From contig NZ_LR134386.1 in assembly GCF_900637665.1 (NCBI RefSeq), positions 1,976,501-2,040,500 of the forward strand: a stretch of 64,000 nucleotides of DNA, read 5' to 3'. Source of the DNA: Chryseobacterium nakagawai (GTDB lineage: Bacteria > Bacteroidota > Bacteroidia > Flavobacteriales > Weeksellaceae). A program made the position numbers and the translations under genes. Shown here piece after piece: positions 17,518-26,435 of this stretch; positions within the stretch are counted from its first letter, which is position 1, and each line of letters opens with the position of its first letter. Below the pieces are notes generated by a model, which was given only the letters and a program-made list of their open reading frames with translations, did not search any database and was not told where the DNA came from.

Positions 17518-19908
17518 ATGAAGAAAATCTTACTCTTGTGCTTACTGATGGTAAGCATGATTTTAAATGCTCAAATCACCTTAGGTGGAGGAAGCTCAAT
17601 GGTTGGAAAAGTTCCAATCGATAACTTTTGGGAATACTCCTATTCCCAACAGATATTCAAAAAACAGGAAATTAACACGAATGCTGCGGGAAATATTACG
17701 GGACTAAAATTCTATGTGAATCCCAATGTAAATATAGCTGACGCATCAGACTGGGTTGTCTACTTGGGGCATACTTCGAAGTCTGAATTTGCTTCTGAGT
17801 CTGATTGGGTTGCTCTTTCAGATCTTACAGAAGTATATGCTGGTACAATCAGTGCTGTAAATGATGTGGTAGAGCTTACATTTTCAGTCCCTTTTCCTTA
17901 TAACAATACGCAGAATTTAGTAGTTGCAGTTGATGAAAATAATCCGGAATATAATTATTCAGAAGATCGGGCATTTTATGTTCATAATCTTAATAATGTC
18001 CCTAAAAGCGCAATTAGTACAGTAGATTATTTCGAAGATTGTGATCCTGCTGATCCTAATGAAGGTGAATTGTTAGGGTATAGATCTGTTATTAGTTTTA
18101 TAGGGCTTACTCCCAATGCAGTGCCTTCCTGTACTAATTTGATGTACCCTATAAACAATGCAGTGTTAGTTCCTATATCTCCTGAAATTAGTTGGTATGC
18201 ATCATCCGGGGCTACAAGCTATAAAATCTCCATCGGAACCACTCCGGGAGGATCAAATATTGTGAATCAGCAAATTGTAAGTACTACAAGTTTCACTCCG
18301 TCAACTCCTCTTTCTCTTAATACAACTTATTACGTAAGAGTAGTTGCAGTGGGAGCAGGAGGTGAGTCTTCGGGTTGTTTTGAAACAAAATTTACCACTA
18401 CACCGCCGCCGCCATCTAATGATGAATGTGCTGCTGCTATTACTTTAACGGTGAATCCGGACTTAAGTTGTAGTGCCGTTACTGCAGGAACTACCATTGC
18501 TGCAACAAATTCAGGGTTAGATACAGATCCTTGTTATGGAGCTGCAGATGATGATGTATGGTATAAATTTACTGCAACAGAAGCCAGCCATATTATTTCA
18601 CTTAGAAATGTAACCTCTGTTGGATCAGAATTCGATGATAGTGCTTATTTCCAGGTGTTGAGTGGTGACTGTACAGGTTTAGCAAATGTTTTATGTTCCT
18701 CATATACTGGATCAAGTGTTGTTACAGGGCTTAATGTAGGTGAAACTTATTATGTAAGAGTTTACAGTTACAGTGAAGGAGGAGAGTATGCTCAGAGTTT
18801 TAATATATGTGTAGGTACATTGCCACCACCTCCAACCAATGATGATTGCGCTACAGCGGTTACATTGACGGTAAATCCAAGTATGAGCTGTGGAGCAGTA
18901 ACTGCTGGGCATACCCTTGGTGCAACAGATTCTGGTGTATCTCTGGACACTTGTTCAGGTAACCCTGATGATGATGTATGGTTCAAATTTACCGCTACTT
19001 CAGCTAAGCATGTTATTACACTGAGTGATGTAGTTTCTATTGGAGATTATAATACCACGGATACTTATTTCCAGGTTTTCAGTGGAGATTGTGCTACCGG
19101 ATTGACAAATGTTACATGTTCTGATCCCCTATCAAAAATTGTTGATGGGCTTACAGTAGGTACTATTTATTATGTAAGAGTATTTTCTTATGGCGGAACA
19201 GGTCGAGCTATAGGCTTTAATATATGTGTAGCAACACCACCTCCACCTCCGGTAAATGATGATTGTTCAGGAGCTTTGATTGCATCAGTATTTCCTTATA
19301 GCTATACACAGGCTGATGCATTGGGGACTACTAATAATAATGGTGTGATTGATATTTGTTCAGACAATATGAATGATGGAACATGGTTTACTTTTACAGG
19401 AGATGGTACTGTTTATGATATTAAAGTTACGATGCCTGCAGGAATTGGTTTTGACCCTCAGATAGGGGTGTATAGCGGTACATGTGGTAACTTATCCTGT
19501 GAAAATACGGTTGATAATGCTGGTGCGGGAGGTGCAGAAACAATTTCGGTATCAACGGCCGCAGGAACTGTATATTATGTGAATGTAGGACATTATGATA
19601 ATACGGACGATCAGGCAGAGGATGTATTTACCATTACTATTAATAAAGAAAGTCTTGGAACTTCAGAGGTATCTAAAGCTAAGAATGAAATTAAAGTATA
19701 TCCAAACCCATTTGCTGATGTTCTGAATATTGCAAAAGCAGATCAAGTGAAGTCGGTATCTGTTACAGATATTTCTGGCAGGTTAGTGAAAACGATTGAA
19801 AGCCCTTCATCTGTTCTTCATTTAGGAGACTTGAAGCAAGGTCTGTATATGTTGATTTTGAATATGAAAGACGGAACCAAACAAACAGTGAAAGCTATTA
19901 AAAAATAA
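17518..19908 (+). CDS. Secreted PPC-like multidomain protein with T9SS sorting domain
   Basis: This protein of about 796 residues is related to the preceding one. A signal peptide (MKKILLLCLLMVSMILNAQ) leads to a beta domain of about 180 residues with no clear family. One fibronectin III-like unit (GATSYKISIGTTPGG) follows, then three PPC-like domains, each starting ND(D/E)C and separated by proline linkers (TPPPPSND, LPPPPTND, TPPPPPVND). A type A sorting domain (VYPNPFADVLNI) ends it. The final PPC-like and sorting domains match those of the upstream protein along their length, so the pair arose by duplication. ATG 17518 is chosen over the in-frame TTG at 17512 because it opens the signal peptide directly. 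No catalytic motif is visible. Confidence 0.87.
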   Translation: MKKILLLCLLMVSMILNAQITLGGGSSMVGKVPIDNFWEYSYSQQIFKKQEINTNAAGNITGLKFYVNPNVNIADASDWVVYLGHTSKSEFASESDWVALSDLTEVYAGTISAVNDVVELTFSVPFPYNNTQNLVVAVDENNPEYNYSEDRAFYVHNLNNVPKSAISTVDYFEDCDPADPNEGELLGYRSVISFIGLTPNAVPSCTNLMYPINNAVLVPISPEISWYASSGATSYKISIGTTPGGSNIVNQQIVSTTSFTPSTPLSLNTTYYVRVVAVGAGGESSGCFETKFTTTPPPPSNDECAAAITLTVNPDLSCSAVTAGTTIAATNSGLDTDPCYGAADDDVWYKFTATEASHIISLRNVTSVGSEFDDSAYFQVLSGDCTGLANVLCSSYTGSSVVTGLNVGETYYVRVYSYSEGGEYAQSFNICVGTLPPPPTNDDCATAVTLTVNPSMSCGAVTAGHTLGATDSGVSLDTCSGNPDDDVWFKFTATSAKHVITLSDVVSIGDYNTTDTYFQVFSGDCATGLTNVTCSDPLSKIVDGLTVGTIYYVRVFSYGGTGRAIGFNICVATPPPPPVNDDCSGALIASVFPYSYTQADALGTTNNNGVIDICSDNMNDGTWFTFTGDGTVYDIKVTMPAGIGFDPQIGVYSGTCGNLSCENTVDNAGAGGAETISVSTAAGTVYYVNVGHYDNTDDQAEDVFTITINKESLGTSEVSKAKNEIKVYPNPFADVLNIAKADQVKSVSVTDISGRLVKTIESPSSVLHLGDLKQGLYMLILNMKDGTKQTVKAIKK

Positions 19909-19960
19909 ATAAGAGTCTATCATTCATTATACAATGAATCTTTTATTTAATTCAAAAAAA

Positions 19961-19983
19961 GATGAGCGAAATTTTCGCTCATC
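19961..19983. terminator. Bidirectional terminator
   Basis: GATGAGCGAA / TTCGCTCATC is a 10-bp perfect stem with loop ATT, flanked by A7 on the left and T5 on the right. It can end both the PPC-protein transcript and the small membrane protein transcript coming from the right. Confidence 0.92.
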
Positions 19984-20010
19984 TTTTTGTTTTTAAAGAT
20001 CTACTCTTCA

Positions 20011-20169
20011 TTATTTGTTTGGTACTGGCTGTATATCTCCCGTATTCATATGATCGAAAACTGTTGGGAAGAACATGACGAGGATAAAGTAAATAATAAT
20101 CATCAGTACTATTAATGCGAAAAGAATAATGACTAAACTATTCGGTTTGTTTTTCTTTGTTGGTTCCAT
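20011..20169 (-). CDS. Small single-span membrane protein (52 residues), unknown function
   Basis: An ATG-started frame of 52 codons lies 43 nt downstream of the K+ channel stop, on the same strand, and ends just before a terminator. It has a basic N-terminus (MEPTKKNKPN), one long hydrophobic segment of about 24 residues (residues 11-35), and a polar tail ending in QPVPNK. Its topology would be N-in, C-out. Position, membrane character and the flanking terminator argue for a real gene, perhaps co-transcribed with the channel. I do not recognise a family. It could be a channel accessory protein or an unrelated small inner-membrane protein. Confidence 0.7.
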   Translation of the reverse strand: MEPTKKNKPNSLVIILFALIVLMIIIYFILVMFFPTVFDHMNTGDIQPVPNK

Positions 20170-20212
20170 GATTTTGTGATATTTGGTGAATAGATTAAAT
20201 TAATACTCTATA

Positions 20213-21040
20213 TCAAGCTAATTTCTTGCCACACTGCTTGCAATACCTTGCATCGTCATCAATATCTTCATTACCACAACGGTCACATACCTTTTCCAGA
20301 TTTTGTCTTTTGTTTCGCATTTCTGCTGTTACAATTCCCGTAGGAACAGCAATAATAGAATAACCTGCCAGCATGAGAACGACTGCAAAAAACTTTCCCA
20401 GCGGAGTGATAGGGGAGACATCCCCATATCCTACGGTAGTCACGGTTACAACTGCCCAGTAAATGGATTGTGGGATAGTTTCAAACCCCTGTCGGCCACC
20501 TTCCACCATAAACATGAGAGAACCTACGATCACTGAAAATATAATCAGAAACAGAAGGAATATGTAAATTTTTCTTGAGCTGTTTTTTAAAGCCCTTACA
20601 ATAAGATATCCATCATTCATGAAATCCAGCAAATTGAAAATTCTAAAAACTCTCAACATTCTCAGCATTCTGAAGATCAGAAAATATTTGGTAACAGGAA
20701 AGAAGAAACTTAAATAAAACGGAACTAAAGCAAGGAAGTCTATGATTCCGAAGAAACTGAAGATGTAATGCTTTTTATTTTTTAATACAGCAATCCGCAT
20801 TGAGTATTCTGCAGTAAAAAAAATAGAAATAATCCATTCAAGAATCAGGAATGTATAATGAAATCTTTTATCAAGCTGAGGGACACTTTCCATCATAATA
20901 ATGGCGGTACTTGCAAGAATTAAAGATAATAAGATGATATCAAACAGTTTTCCGAGCCTGGTATCAGAGCGATAAATTATCCGGTAAAGGTATCTTTTCC
21001 AAAGTCTATCTTCAGGAACAAGATTATGCTCTCTTTCCAT
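20213..21040 (-). CDS. Voltage-gated-type potassium channel with C-terminal zinc ribbon
   Basis: This 275-residue six-span channel resembles the Kv/KvAP ion transporter family. It has an S1-S4 voltage-sensor-like region, in which the S4 segment FRMLRMLRVFRIFNLL carries an arginine every third position. The pore helix and selectivity filter TVTTVGYGDVSP follow, then the S6 helix. The filter TVGYGD marks K+ selectivity. After S6 a short linker ends in a CxxC...CxxC zinc ribbon (CDRCG ... CKQCGKKL), an uncommon cytoplasmic add-on where tetramerisation or ligand domains usually sit. The protein should be a tetramer in the inner membrane. The gene is divergent from the NIF3 gene and probably shares a transcript with the small membrane protein downstream. 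Confidence 0.92.
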   Translation of the reverse strand: MEREHNLVPEDRLWKRYLYRIIYRSDTRLGKLFDIILLSLILASTAIIMMESVPQLDKRFHYTFLILEWIISIFFTAEYSMRIAVLKNKKHYIFSFFGIIDFLALVPFYLSFFFPVTKYFLIFRMLRMLRVFRIFNLLDFMNDGYLIVRALKNSSRKIYIFLLFLIIFSVIVGSLMFMVEGGRQGFETIPQSIYWAVVTVTTVGYGDVSPITPLGKFFAVVLMLAGYSIIAVPTGIVTAEMRNKRQNLEKVCDRCGNEDIDDDARYCKQCGKKLA

Positions 21041-21101
21041 TTTGAATATTTTTTAAAATTAACAAATTATCGTTATTTTCGTAGCAAACATACAGAATAA
21101 A

Positions 21102-22199
21102 ATGACAATAAGAAAAGTAATTGCAGAAATAGATAAACTCATTCCTTTACAGCAAGCGGAAGGCTTTGATAACGTAGGTTTGTTATGTGGTGTTCCCGAT
21201 CGTGATGTTTCCGGAATTTTGGTTTGCCATGACGCATTGGAAAATGTGGTAGATGAAGCTATTAAGAAAAACTGTAATCTGATTGTATGTTTTCATCCTA
21301 TTATATTTTCTGGGTTGAAATCTTTAACTGGGAAAAATTACGTAGAAAGAACTGTTTTGAAAGCTATTGAAAATAAAATTGCTATTTATGCCATTCATAC
21401 AGCTTTTGATAACGACTTCTTTGGGGTGAATCATGGAATTTGCAGTCAATTGGGTTTGAATAATATGAAAATTCTTCAGCCTAAAGAAAATAACTTAAAG
21501 CAATTGACGGTTTTTGTCCCTAAAGATTATTCTGAAAAAGTAAAAGAAGCAATGTTTTCTGCAGGAGCTGGCAGCATAGGATTTTATGATGAGTGTAGTT
21601 TTACAGTCAATGGGAATGGAACATTCAGGCCTGTTGAAGGATCAAATCCATTTTCCGGACAGCAGAATATCCGGGAAAATGCTGATGAAGATATGATCTC
21701 TGTAATTTTTGAAACTTATAAAGAAGGTCAGATCATTGGAGCAATGAAGACGGCACACCCTTACGAAGAAGTGGCACATCAGGTTTATAGCTTAGATAAT
21801 AAAAATCATCATGCCGGACTCGGAATGTATGGTGAACTGGAAGAAGAAATGGATGAAAAAGATTTCTTAGGATTTGTGAAAGAAAAATTCGGGCTTGACA
21901 TCATAAAACATTCTGCTTTTAATAACAAAAAAATTAAAAGAGTAGGAGTGCTTGGAGGTTCCGGAGCCAGTGGAATACGTTCTGCAATTTCCAAAAAATG
22001 TGATGCTTATCTTACCGGAGATCTTAAATATCATGACTATTTTTTAGCAGAGTCTAAAATGCTGATTTGTGATATAGGACATTATGAATCAGAACAATTT
22101 GTAAGTCAACAATTATTTGAAATTTTGTCACAAAAATTTAGTACATTTGCAATTTCAAAATCTATTGAAAAAACAAACCCAGTAAATTATTTCATTTAA
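21102..22199 (+). CDS. NIF3/YbgI-family dinuclear metal protein
   Basis: This 365-residue member of the NIF3 family forms toroidal hexamers with a dinuclear metal site. The halves of the family fold flank a central inserted domain of about 100 residues (roughly 130-235, TVFVPKDYSEKVKEAMFSAG), typical of the longer bacterial forms. Metal ligands are visible in CFHPIIFSG, HTAFDN and near the C-terminus GHYESEQF. Some relatives are annotated as GTP cyclohydrolase I type 2, but no activity can be assigned here. The stop is 2 nt before the next ATG, so the two genes are surely co-transcribed and probably translationally coupled. Confidence 0.93.
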   Translation: MTIRKVIAEIDKLIPLQQAEGFDNVGLLCGVPDRDVSGILVCHDALENVVDEAIKKNCNLIVCFHPIIFSGLKSLTGKNYVERTVLKAIENKIAIYAIHTAFDNDFFGVNHGICSQLGLNNMKILQPKENNLKQLTVFVPKDYSEKVKEAMFSAGAGSIGFYDECSFTVNGNGTFRPVEGSNPFSGQQNIRENADEDMISVIFETYKEGQIIGAMKTAHPYEEVAHQVYSLDNKNHHAGLGMYGELEEEMDEKDFLGFVKEKFGLDIIKHSAFNNKKIKRVGVLGGSGASGIRSAISKKCDAYLTGDLKYHDYFLAESKMLICDIGHYESEQFVSQQLFEILSQKFSTFAISKSIEKTNPVNYFI

Positions 22200-22201
22200 A
22201 T

Positions 22202-22978
22202 ATGGCAAAAACCAACGATATTTCAGTTGAAGAAAAATTAAGAGCTTTATACGATTTACAGATCATTGATTCAAGATTGGATGAAATCCGAAATACTAGA
22301 GGAGAATTGCCAATTGAAGTTGAAGATCTTGAAATCGAGATTGAAGGTCTTGAAAAGAGAGCTGAAAAATTTCATGCAGACATCAAAGATCAGGACGATC
22401 AGATTAAAACAAAGCATGAAGTTATTAACCATGCAAAAACTTTAATTGAGAAATACAAATCTCAGCAGGATAATGTAAGAAACAATAAAGAGTTTGAAGC
22501 ATTAGGGAAAGAAATGGAATTCCAGGATTTGGAAATTCAGCTTGCTGAAAAAAGAATTAAAGAATTCGGGGCTAAAATTGCTCACAAAAACGAAACTTTA
22601 AGCGAATTAACTTCAAAGATCGACGATTTAAAAAAACACTTGAAATTCAAGAAAGAAGAATTAGAAGGGTTGATCTCTGAAACTCAGAAAGAAGAAGAAT
22701 ATCTTATTGAGCAATCTAAAGAATTTGCAGGAAAAATTGATGAGAGATTATTAGCTTCTTACAACAGAATCAGAACAAGCTCTATTAACGGTCTTGCTGT
22801 AGTAGGATTAGAGAGAGGAGCTCCAAAAGGATCTTTCTTCACTATTCCACCACAAAAGCAAATGGAAATTGCTCAGAGAAAGAAAATCATTATTGATGAG
22901 CACTCTGGAAAAATCCTTGTTGATGATGAGTTGGTAATGGAAGAAAACGATAGAATGAAATCTGTAATTAAATTCTAA
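22202..22978 (+). CDS. Coiled-coil C4-zinc-ribbon family protein lacking the zinc cysteines
   Basis: This 258-residue protein belongs to the family of coiled-coil proteins that end in a C4 zinc ribbon and often sit next to NIF3 genes. Residues 20-180 are a long charged coiled coil rich in E, K and L. The ribbon region near 200-250 keeps the family spacing (NGLAVVGLERGAPKGSFFTI and HSGKILVDDELV), but the four cysteines are absent. The whole protein appears to contain none. The fold may be kept without zinc. Structural relatives look like small hairpin coiled-coil adaptors with proposed nucleic acid or chaperone roles, but function is unproven. It is coupled to the NIF3 gene and followed by a strong terminator. 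Confidence 0.85.
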   Translation: MAKTNDISVEEKLRALYDLQIIDSRLDEIRNTRGELPIEVEDLEIEIEGLEKRAEKFHADIKDQDDQIKTKHEVINHAKTLIEKYKSQQDNVRNNKEFEALGKEMEFQDLEIQLAEKRIKEFGAKIAHKNETLSELTSKIDDLKKHLKFKKEELEGLISETQKEEEYLIEQSKEFAGKIDERLLASYNRIRTSSINGLAVVGLERGAPKGSFFTIPPQKQMEIAQRKKIIIDEHSGKILVDDELVMEENDRMKSVIKF

Positions 22979-23000
22979 TTATTGATTTTCAACAATACAG

Positions 23001-23025
23001 AAGCTGTTTCATTTTGAAACAGCTT
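23001..23025 (+). terminator. Terminator of the NIF3 operon
   Basis: AAGCTGTTTC / GAAACAGCTT pairs perfectly over 10 bp with loop ATTTT, followed by a T run. Confidence 0.92.
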
Positions 23026-23053
23026 TTTTTGTTCTTATAAAAAAAACAAATTC

Positions 23054-23088
23054 CATTGACTTTAGCCAAAACATAATAATATCCCATT
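23054..23088. repeat. Short interspersed repeat, copy 1 (CTTTAGCCAAAAC unit)
   Basis: CATTGACTTTAGCCAAAAC, followed after about ten bases by TCCCATT, is matched at 27149-27184 by CATTCGGCTTTAGCCAAAAC and GCCCATT. Both lie in gene-free DNA. No gene or terminator function explains the match. Confidence 0.65.
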
Positions 23089-23108
23089 GCTATTAAAATC
23101 TACAAAAA

Positions 23109-23131
23109 AACCGCCTCAAAATGAAGCGGTT
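23109..23131 (-). terminator. Terminator of the acyl-CoA synthetase gene
   Basis: AACCGCCTCA / TGAAGCGGTT forms a 10-bp stem (one wobble on the minus-strand RNA) with a 3-nt loop, followed on the minus strand by a T7 run. Confidence 0.88.
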
Positions 23132-23139
23132 GATATTAT

Positions 23140-24918
23140 TTAATCGTGATGTTCATACATCTTATTGTAAAGATTCATAAACTTCTCTTTTACGGCTTTT
23201 CTTTTCAGTTTCAGCGTAGGAGTTAGAAGCCCTGCTTCAATGCTCCAAACCTCAGGTGTCAGTTCAATCTTCTTGATTTTTTCCCAGTTTCCAAGATGTT
23301 CATTAATTCCATCGATTTCTTTTTCAATTCTTTGCTTCAATTCTGAACTTTTCGCAATTTCTTCAGGAGTAGAACCAATGTTGAGGTTATTTCTCATCGC
23401 CCAGCTTTTGGCAAATTCAAAATCTGGCTGTACTAATGCACATGGCATTTTTTCACCATCACCTACTACCATAATCTGCTCAATGAATTTTGAAGCTTTG
23501 GCGAGGTTTTCAATAGTTTGAGGGGCTATATATTTTCCACCGGAAGTCTTGAACATTTCTTTCTTACGGTCAGTAATCTGTAAGAATCCGTCACTGTCAA
23601 GGTGACCAATATCCCCTGTTTTAAAGAATCCGTCTTCTGTAAATGCTTCTTTGGTCATTTCTTCATTCTGGAAGTATCCTTTAAATACAGAAGGGCCTTT
23701 TACTGTAATCTCACCATCTTCCTGAATTTTTACCTGTAGATTATCCAATGGAATTCCAACGGTTCCTACTCTCATTTTTTCAAAACTGTTTACAGAAATT
23801 ACAGGCGATGTTTCCGTTAATCCATATCCTTCCAAAATAGGAATTCCTGCATTTTGGAACATTAAATTCAGCCTTGTAGATAAGGCTGCAGATCCTGAAA
23901 CCAATGTAATAATTTCACCGCCTAAACCTTCTCTCCATTTTGAGAATACCAGCTTGTCAGCAATAAGTTGTTGGATTCCGGATGGCTTGGAAACAGACTT
24001 CTTTTTGGTAATTAAATTTAAAGCCCAGAAGAATATTTTTGATTTTAGTCCTCCGGCAGAAGAACCCGTATTGTAGATCTTATCATATACTTTTTCTACC
24101 AATCTTGGTACAACGGTCATGTAATGAGGTTTCACTTCCTTTACATTTTCACCCATTTTTTCGATACTTTCAGCAAAGTAAAGAGAAAAGCCATTGTATT
24201 GATAAAGGTAAAAAAGCATTCTCTCAAAAATGTGGCAAATCGGAAGAAAACTTAATGCTCTTGTTTCCTTATAATCCAGGCTCTTTTTCTTAGGAATCCT
24301 TGGGATAGAGCCTAATACGTTAGAGACAATATTATTATGGGTAAGCATTACTCCTTTAGGCCTTCCTGTAGTTCCTGAAGTATAAATAATAGTGGCTAAG
24401 TCTTCCGTATGAATGGCGTTGGAAAGATCTTCCACCTCAATTTGTGTAGATTCATCTTCACCAAGATCGAGAATTTCACTCCAGTTGGCAGCACCGCTTA
24501 TTTTATCAAAAGTAAAGATTCCCTGTAAAGTAGGAATGTTGTGTTTTACTTTCATTACCTTATTAAGCAATTCTTTGTCAGAGACAAAACAATATTGTAT
24601 TTCAGCATTGTTGAAGATAAATTCATAATCTTCCGGAGAAATACTTGGATAAATCGGTACTGAAACAACACCGATTTGAGAAAGTCCAAAATCCATAATA
24701 GCCCATTCCGTTCGGGAATTGGTAGTGATCAAAGCGATCTTATCACCCGGCTTTATACCTAGCTTCAGTAATCCTCTGGATATCTTATTTCCCTCATTAA
24801 TAAACTCCTGGGTAGAAGTTTTTTTCCATTCACCATGATACTTCGTTACAAACATATCCGTTTTAGGATATTTGGCTAAAGCGTAGTGCGGAATATCGAA
24901 TAATCTCTTGATCGTCAT
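23140..24918 (-). CDS. Long-chain fatty acyl-CoA synthetase (AMP-forming)
   Basis: This 592-residue ANL-superfamily enzyme activates long-chain fatty acids to acyl-CoA with ATP through an acyl-adenylate. The AMP-binding P-loop YTSGTTGRPKG lies near residue 180, the GYGLTETSPV motif near 360 and the hinge TGDIGHLDSDGFLQITDRKKE near 435 (split motif). Length and order match the FadD/long-chain branch rather than acetyl-CoA synthetase. The substrate chain length is inferred from family resemblance. The enzyme is cytosolic or membrane-peripheral. The ATG at 24918 starts directly at MTIKRLFDIP with no longer sensible alternative. A divergent acyl-CoA dehydrogenase gene follows, so both ends of the intergenic region serve fatty acid use. 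Confidence 0.92.
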   Translation of the reverse strand: MTIKRLFDIPHYALAKYPKTDMFVTKYHGEWKKTSTQEFINEGNKISRGLLKLGIKPGDKIALITTNSRTEWAIMDFGLSQIGVVSVPIYPSISPEDYEFIFNNAEIQYCFVSDKELLNKVMKVKHNIPTLQGIFTFDKISGAANWSEILDLGEDESTQIEVEDLSNAIHTEDLATIIYTSGTTGRPKGVMLTHNNIVSNVLGSIPRIPKKKSLDYKETRALSFLPICHIFERMLFYLYQYNGFSLYFAESIEKMGENVKEVKPHYMTVVPRLVEKVYDKIYNTGSSAGGLKSKIFFWALNLITKKKSVSKPSGIQQLIADKLVFSKWREGLGGEIITLVSGSAALSTRLNLMFQNAGIPILEGYGLTETSPVISVNSFEKMRVGTVGIPLDNLQVKIQEDGEITVKGPSVFKGYFQNEEMTKEAFTEDGFFKTGDIGHLDSDGFLQITDRKKEMFKTSGGKYIAPQTIENLAKASKFIEQIMVVGDGEKMPCALVQPDFEFAKSWAMRNNLNIGSTPEEIAKSSELKQRIEKEIDGINEHLGNWEKIKKIELTPEVWSIEAGLLTPTLKLKRKAVKEKFMNLYNKMYEHHD

Positions 24919-25273
24919 GATTTTTTAAATAATTTATAAAGAAATCTAAATATAAGCATTTTTTTTAATTGTATACATTTGAAGATGATAATTAGAGATA
25001 AGTTGAATGTTTGCCATAACAGTTTCTGCTGAAAACCGCTCTGGGAGCCATAAAAGCAGATTGATGATCTGATCGTGCTTTATTAACGATAGGTTTTATG
25101 GATACTGCCACTATCCGTTTTATAAGCTATTAATATCATAAAATCAGACCTCCCGAATCTTGCATCCTGTATCTCTTCCATCTCCCTTTCCATCAGTCTT
25201 TTTCCCACTTTTAATTTATTCTTTCAGATTTGCTTAAAAAGTGTAAATTTACGGCTATCTAATTATTTTTTTT
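24919..25273. other. Divergent gap between the acyl-CoA synthetase and dehydrogenase genes
   Basis: About 355 bp without a gene. The left part is AT-rich and should hold the synthetase promoter (a near-consensus TATATTTA on the minus strand lies about 30 bp upstream of its ATG). From about 25148 to 25215 the plus strand is strikingly pyrimidine-rich, with slightly varied words such as TTGCATCCTG, TATCTCTTCC, ATCTCCCTTTCC. No operator shared by both genes was seen. Confidence 0.55.
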
Positions 25274-26413
25274 ATGGACTTTAATTTATCGGAAGAACAG
25301 CTGATGATTCAGCAGGCGGCAAGAGACTTTGCACAGAACGAACTATTACCTGGAGTTATTGAAAGAGACCGTGACCAGAAATTCCCTGTAGAGCAGGTGA
25401 AGAAAATGGGAGAAATGGGACTTTTAGGAATGATGGTGGATCCTAAATACGGTGGTGCAGGTATGGACAGCGTTTCTTATGTGCTGGCAATGGAAGAGAT
25501 TGCAAAAGTAGATGCTTCTGCAGCGGTTGTAATGTCTGTAAACAATTCATTGGTTTGTGCCGGGCTTGAAAAATTTGCTTCTGAAGAACAAAAAGTAAAA
25601 TACCTTACCCCTCTTGCAAGCGGGCAGGTAATTGGAGCATTTGCTTTATCTGAACCGGAAGCAGGTTCTGATGCAACATCTCAGAAAACAACTGCTGAAG
25701 ACAAAGGAGATTACTACCTTTTAAATGGTATTAAAAACTGGATCACCAATGGTGGAACAGCTACGTATTATATCGTCATTGCACAGACTGATCCTGAGAA
25801 AAAACATAAAGGAATCAACGCTTTCATCGTAGAAAGAGGATGGGAAGGTTTTGAAATCGGATTAAAAGAAGATAAATTGGGGATCAGAGGAAGTGATACA
25901 CACTCTTTGATCTTCAACAATGTAAAAGTTCCAAAAGAAAACAGAATCGGTGCTGATGGATTTGGTTTCAATTTTGCAATGGCTGTATTGAATGGAGGTA
26001 GAATCGGTATCGCTTCTCAAGCACTAGGTATCGCTTCAGGAGCTTACGAATTGGCGTTGAAATATGCTAAAACAAGAAAAGCTTTCAAAACGGAGATTAT
26101 CAATCACCAGGCTATCGCATTCAAATTAGCAGATATGGCGACTCAGATCACTGCTGCAAGAATGCTATGCTTCAAAGCAGCGTGTGAGAAAGATGCAGGA
26201 AAAGATATTTCTGAAAGTGGTGCTATGGCAAAACTATATTCTTCTCAGGTAGCTATGGATACTACGATTGAAGCTGTACAGATTCATGGTGGATACGGAT
26301 ATGTGAAAGAGTACCACGTAGAAAGATTAATGAGAGATGCAAAAATTACTCAGATCTACGAAGGAACTTCTGAAATCCAGAAAATCGTGATCTCAAGAAG
26401 CATCGCAAAATAA
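25274..26413 (+). CDS. Acyl-CoA dehydrogenase
   Basis: This 379-residue FAD enzyme is of the standard length for short/medium-chain acyl-CoA dehydrogenases, which form the trans-2 double bond in acyl-CoA and pass electrons to ETF. Motifs are the FAD/substrate strand FALSEPEAGSDA, NGIKNWITNGG, QIHGGYGYVKEYHVERLMRD and, near residue 364, YEGTSEIQ with the expected catalytic glutamate. The chain-length preference (short-chain or branched) cannot be fixed from sequence. It is followed after 22 nt by a small membrane protein gene in the same direction, probably one transcript ending at 26831. Confidence 0.95.
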   Translation: MDFNLSEEQLMIQQAARDFAQNELLPGVIERDRDQKFPVEQVKKMGEMGLLGMMVDPKYGGAGMDSVSYVLAMEEIAKVDASAAVVMSVNNSLVCAGLEKFASEEQKVKYLTPLASGQVIGAFALSEPEAGSDATSQKTTAEDKGDYYLLNGIKNWITNGGTATYYIVIAQTDPEKKHKGINAFIVERGWEGFEIGLKEDKLGIRGSDTHSLIFNNVKVPKENRIGADGFGFNFAMAVLNGGRIGIASQALGIASGAYELALKYAKTRKAFKTEIINHQAIAFKLADMATQITAARMLCFKAACEKDAGKDISESGAMAKLYSSQVAMDTTIEAVQIHGGYGYVKEYHVERLMRDAKITQIYEGTSEIQKIVISRSIAK

Positions 26414-26435
26414 ATAATAATAAAACACACACTCT

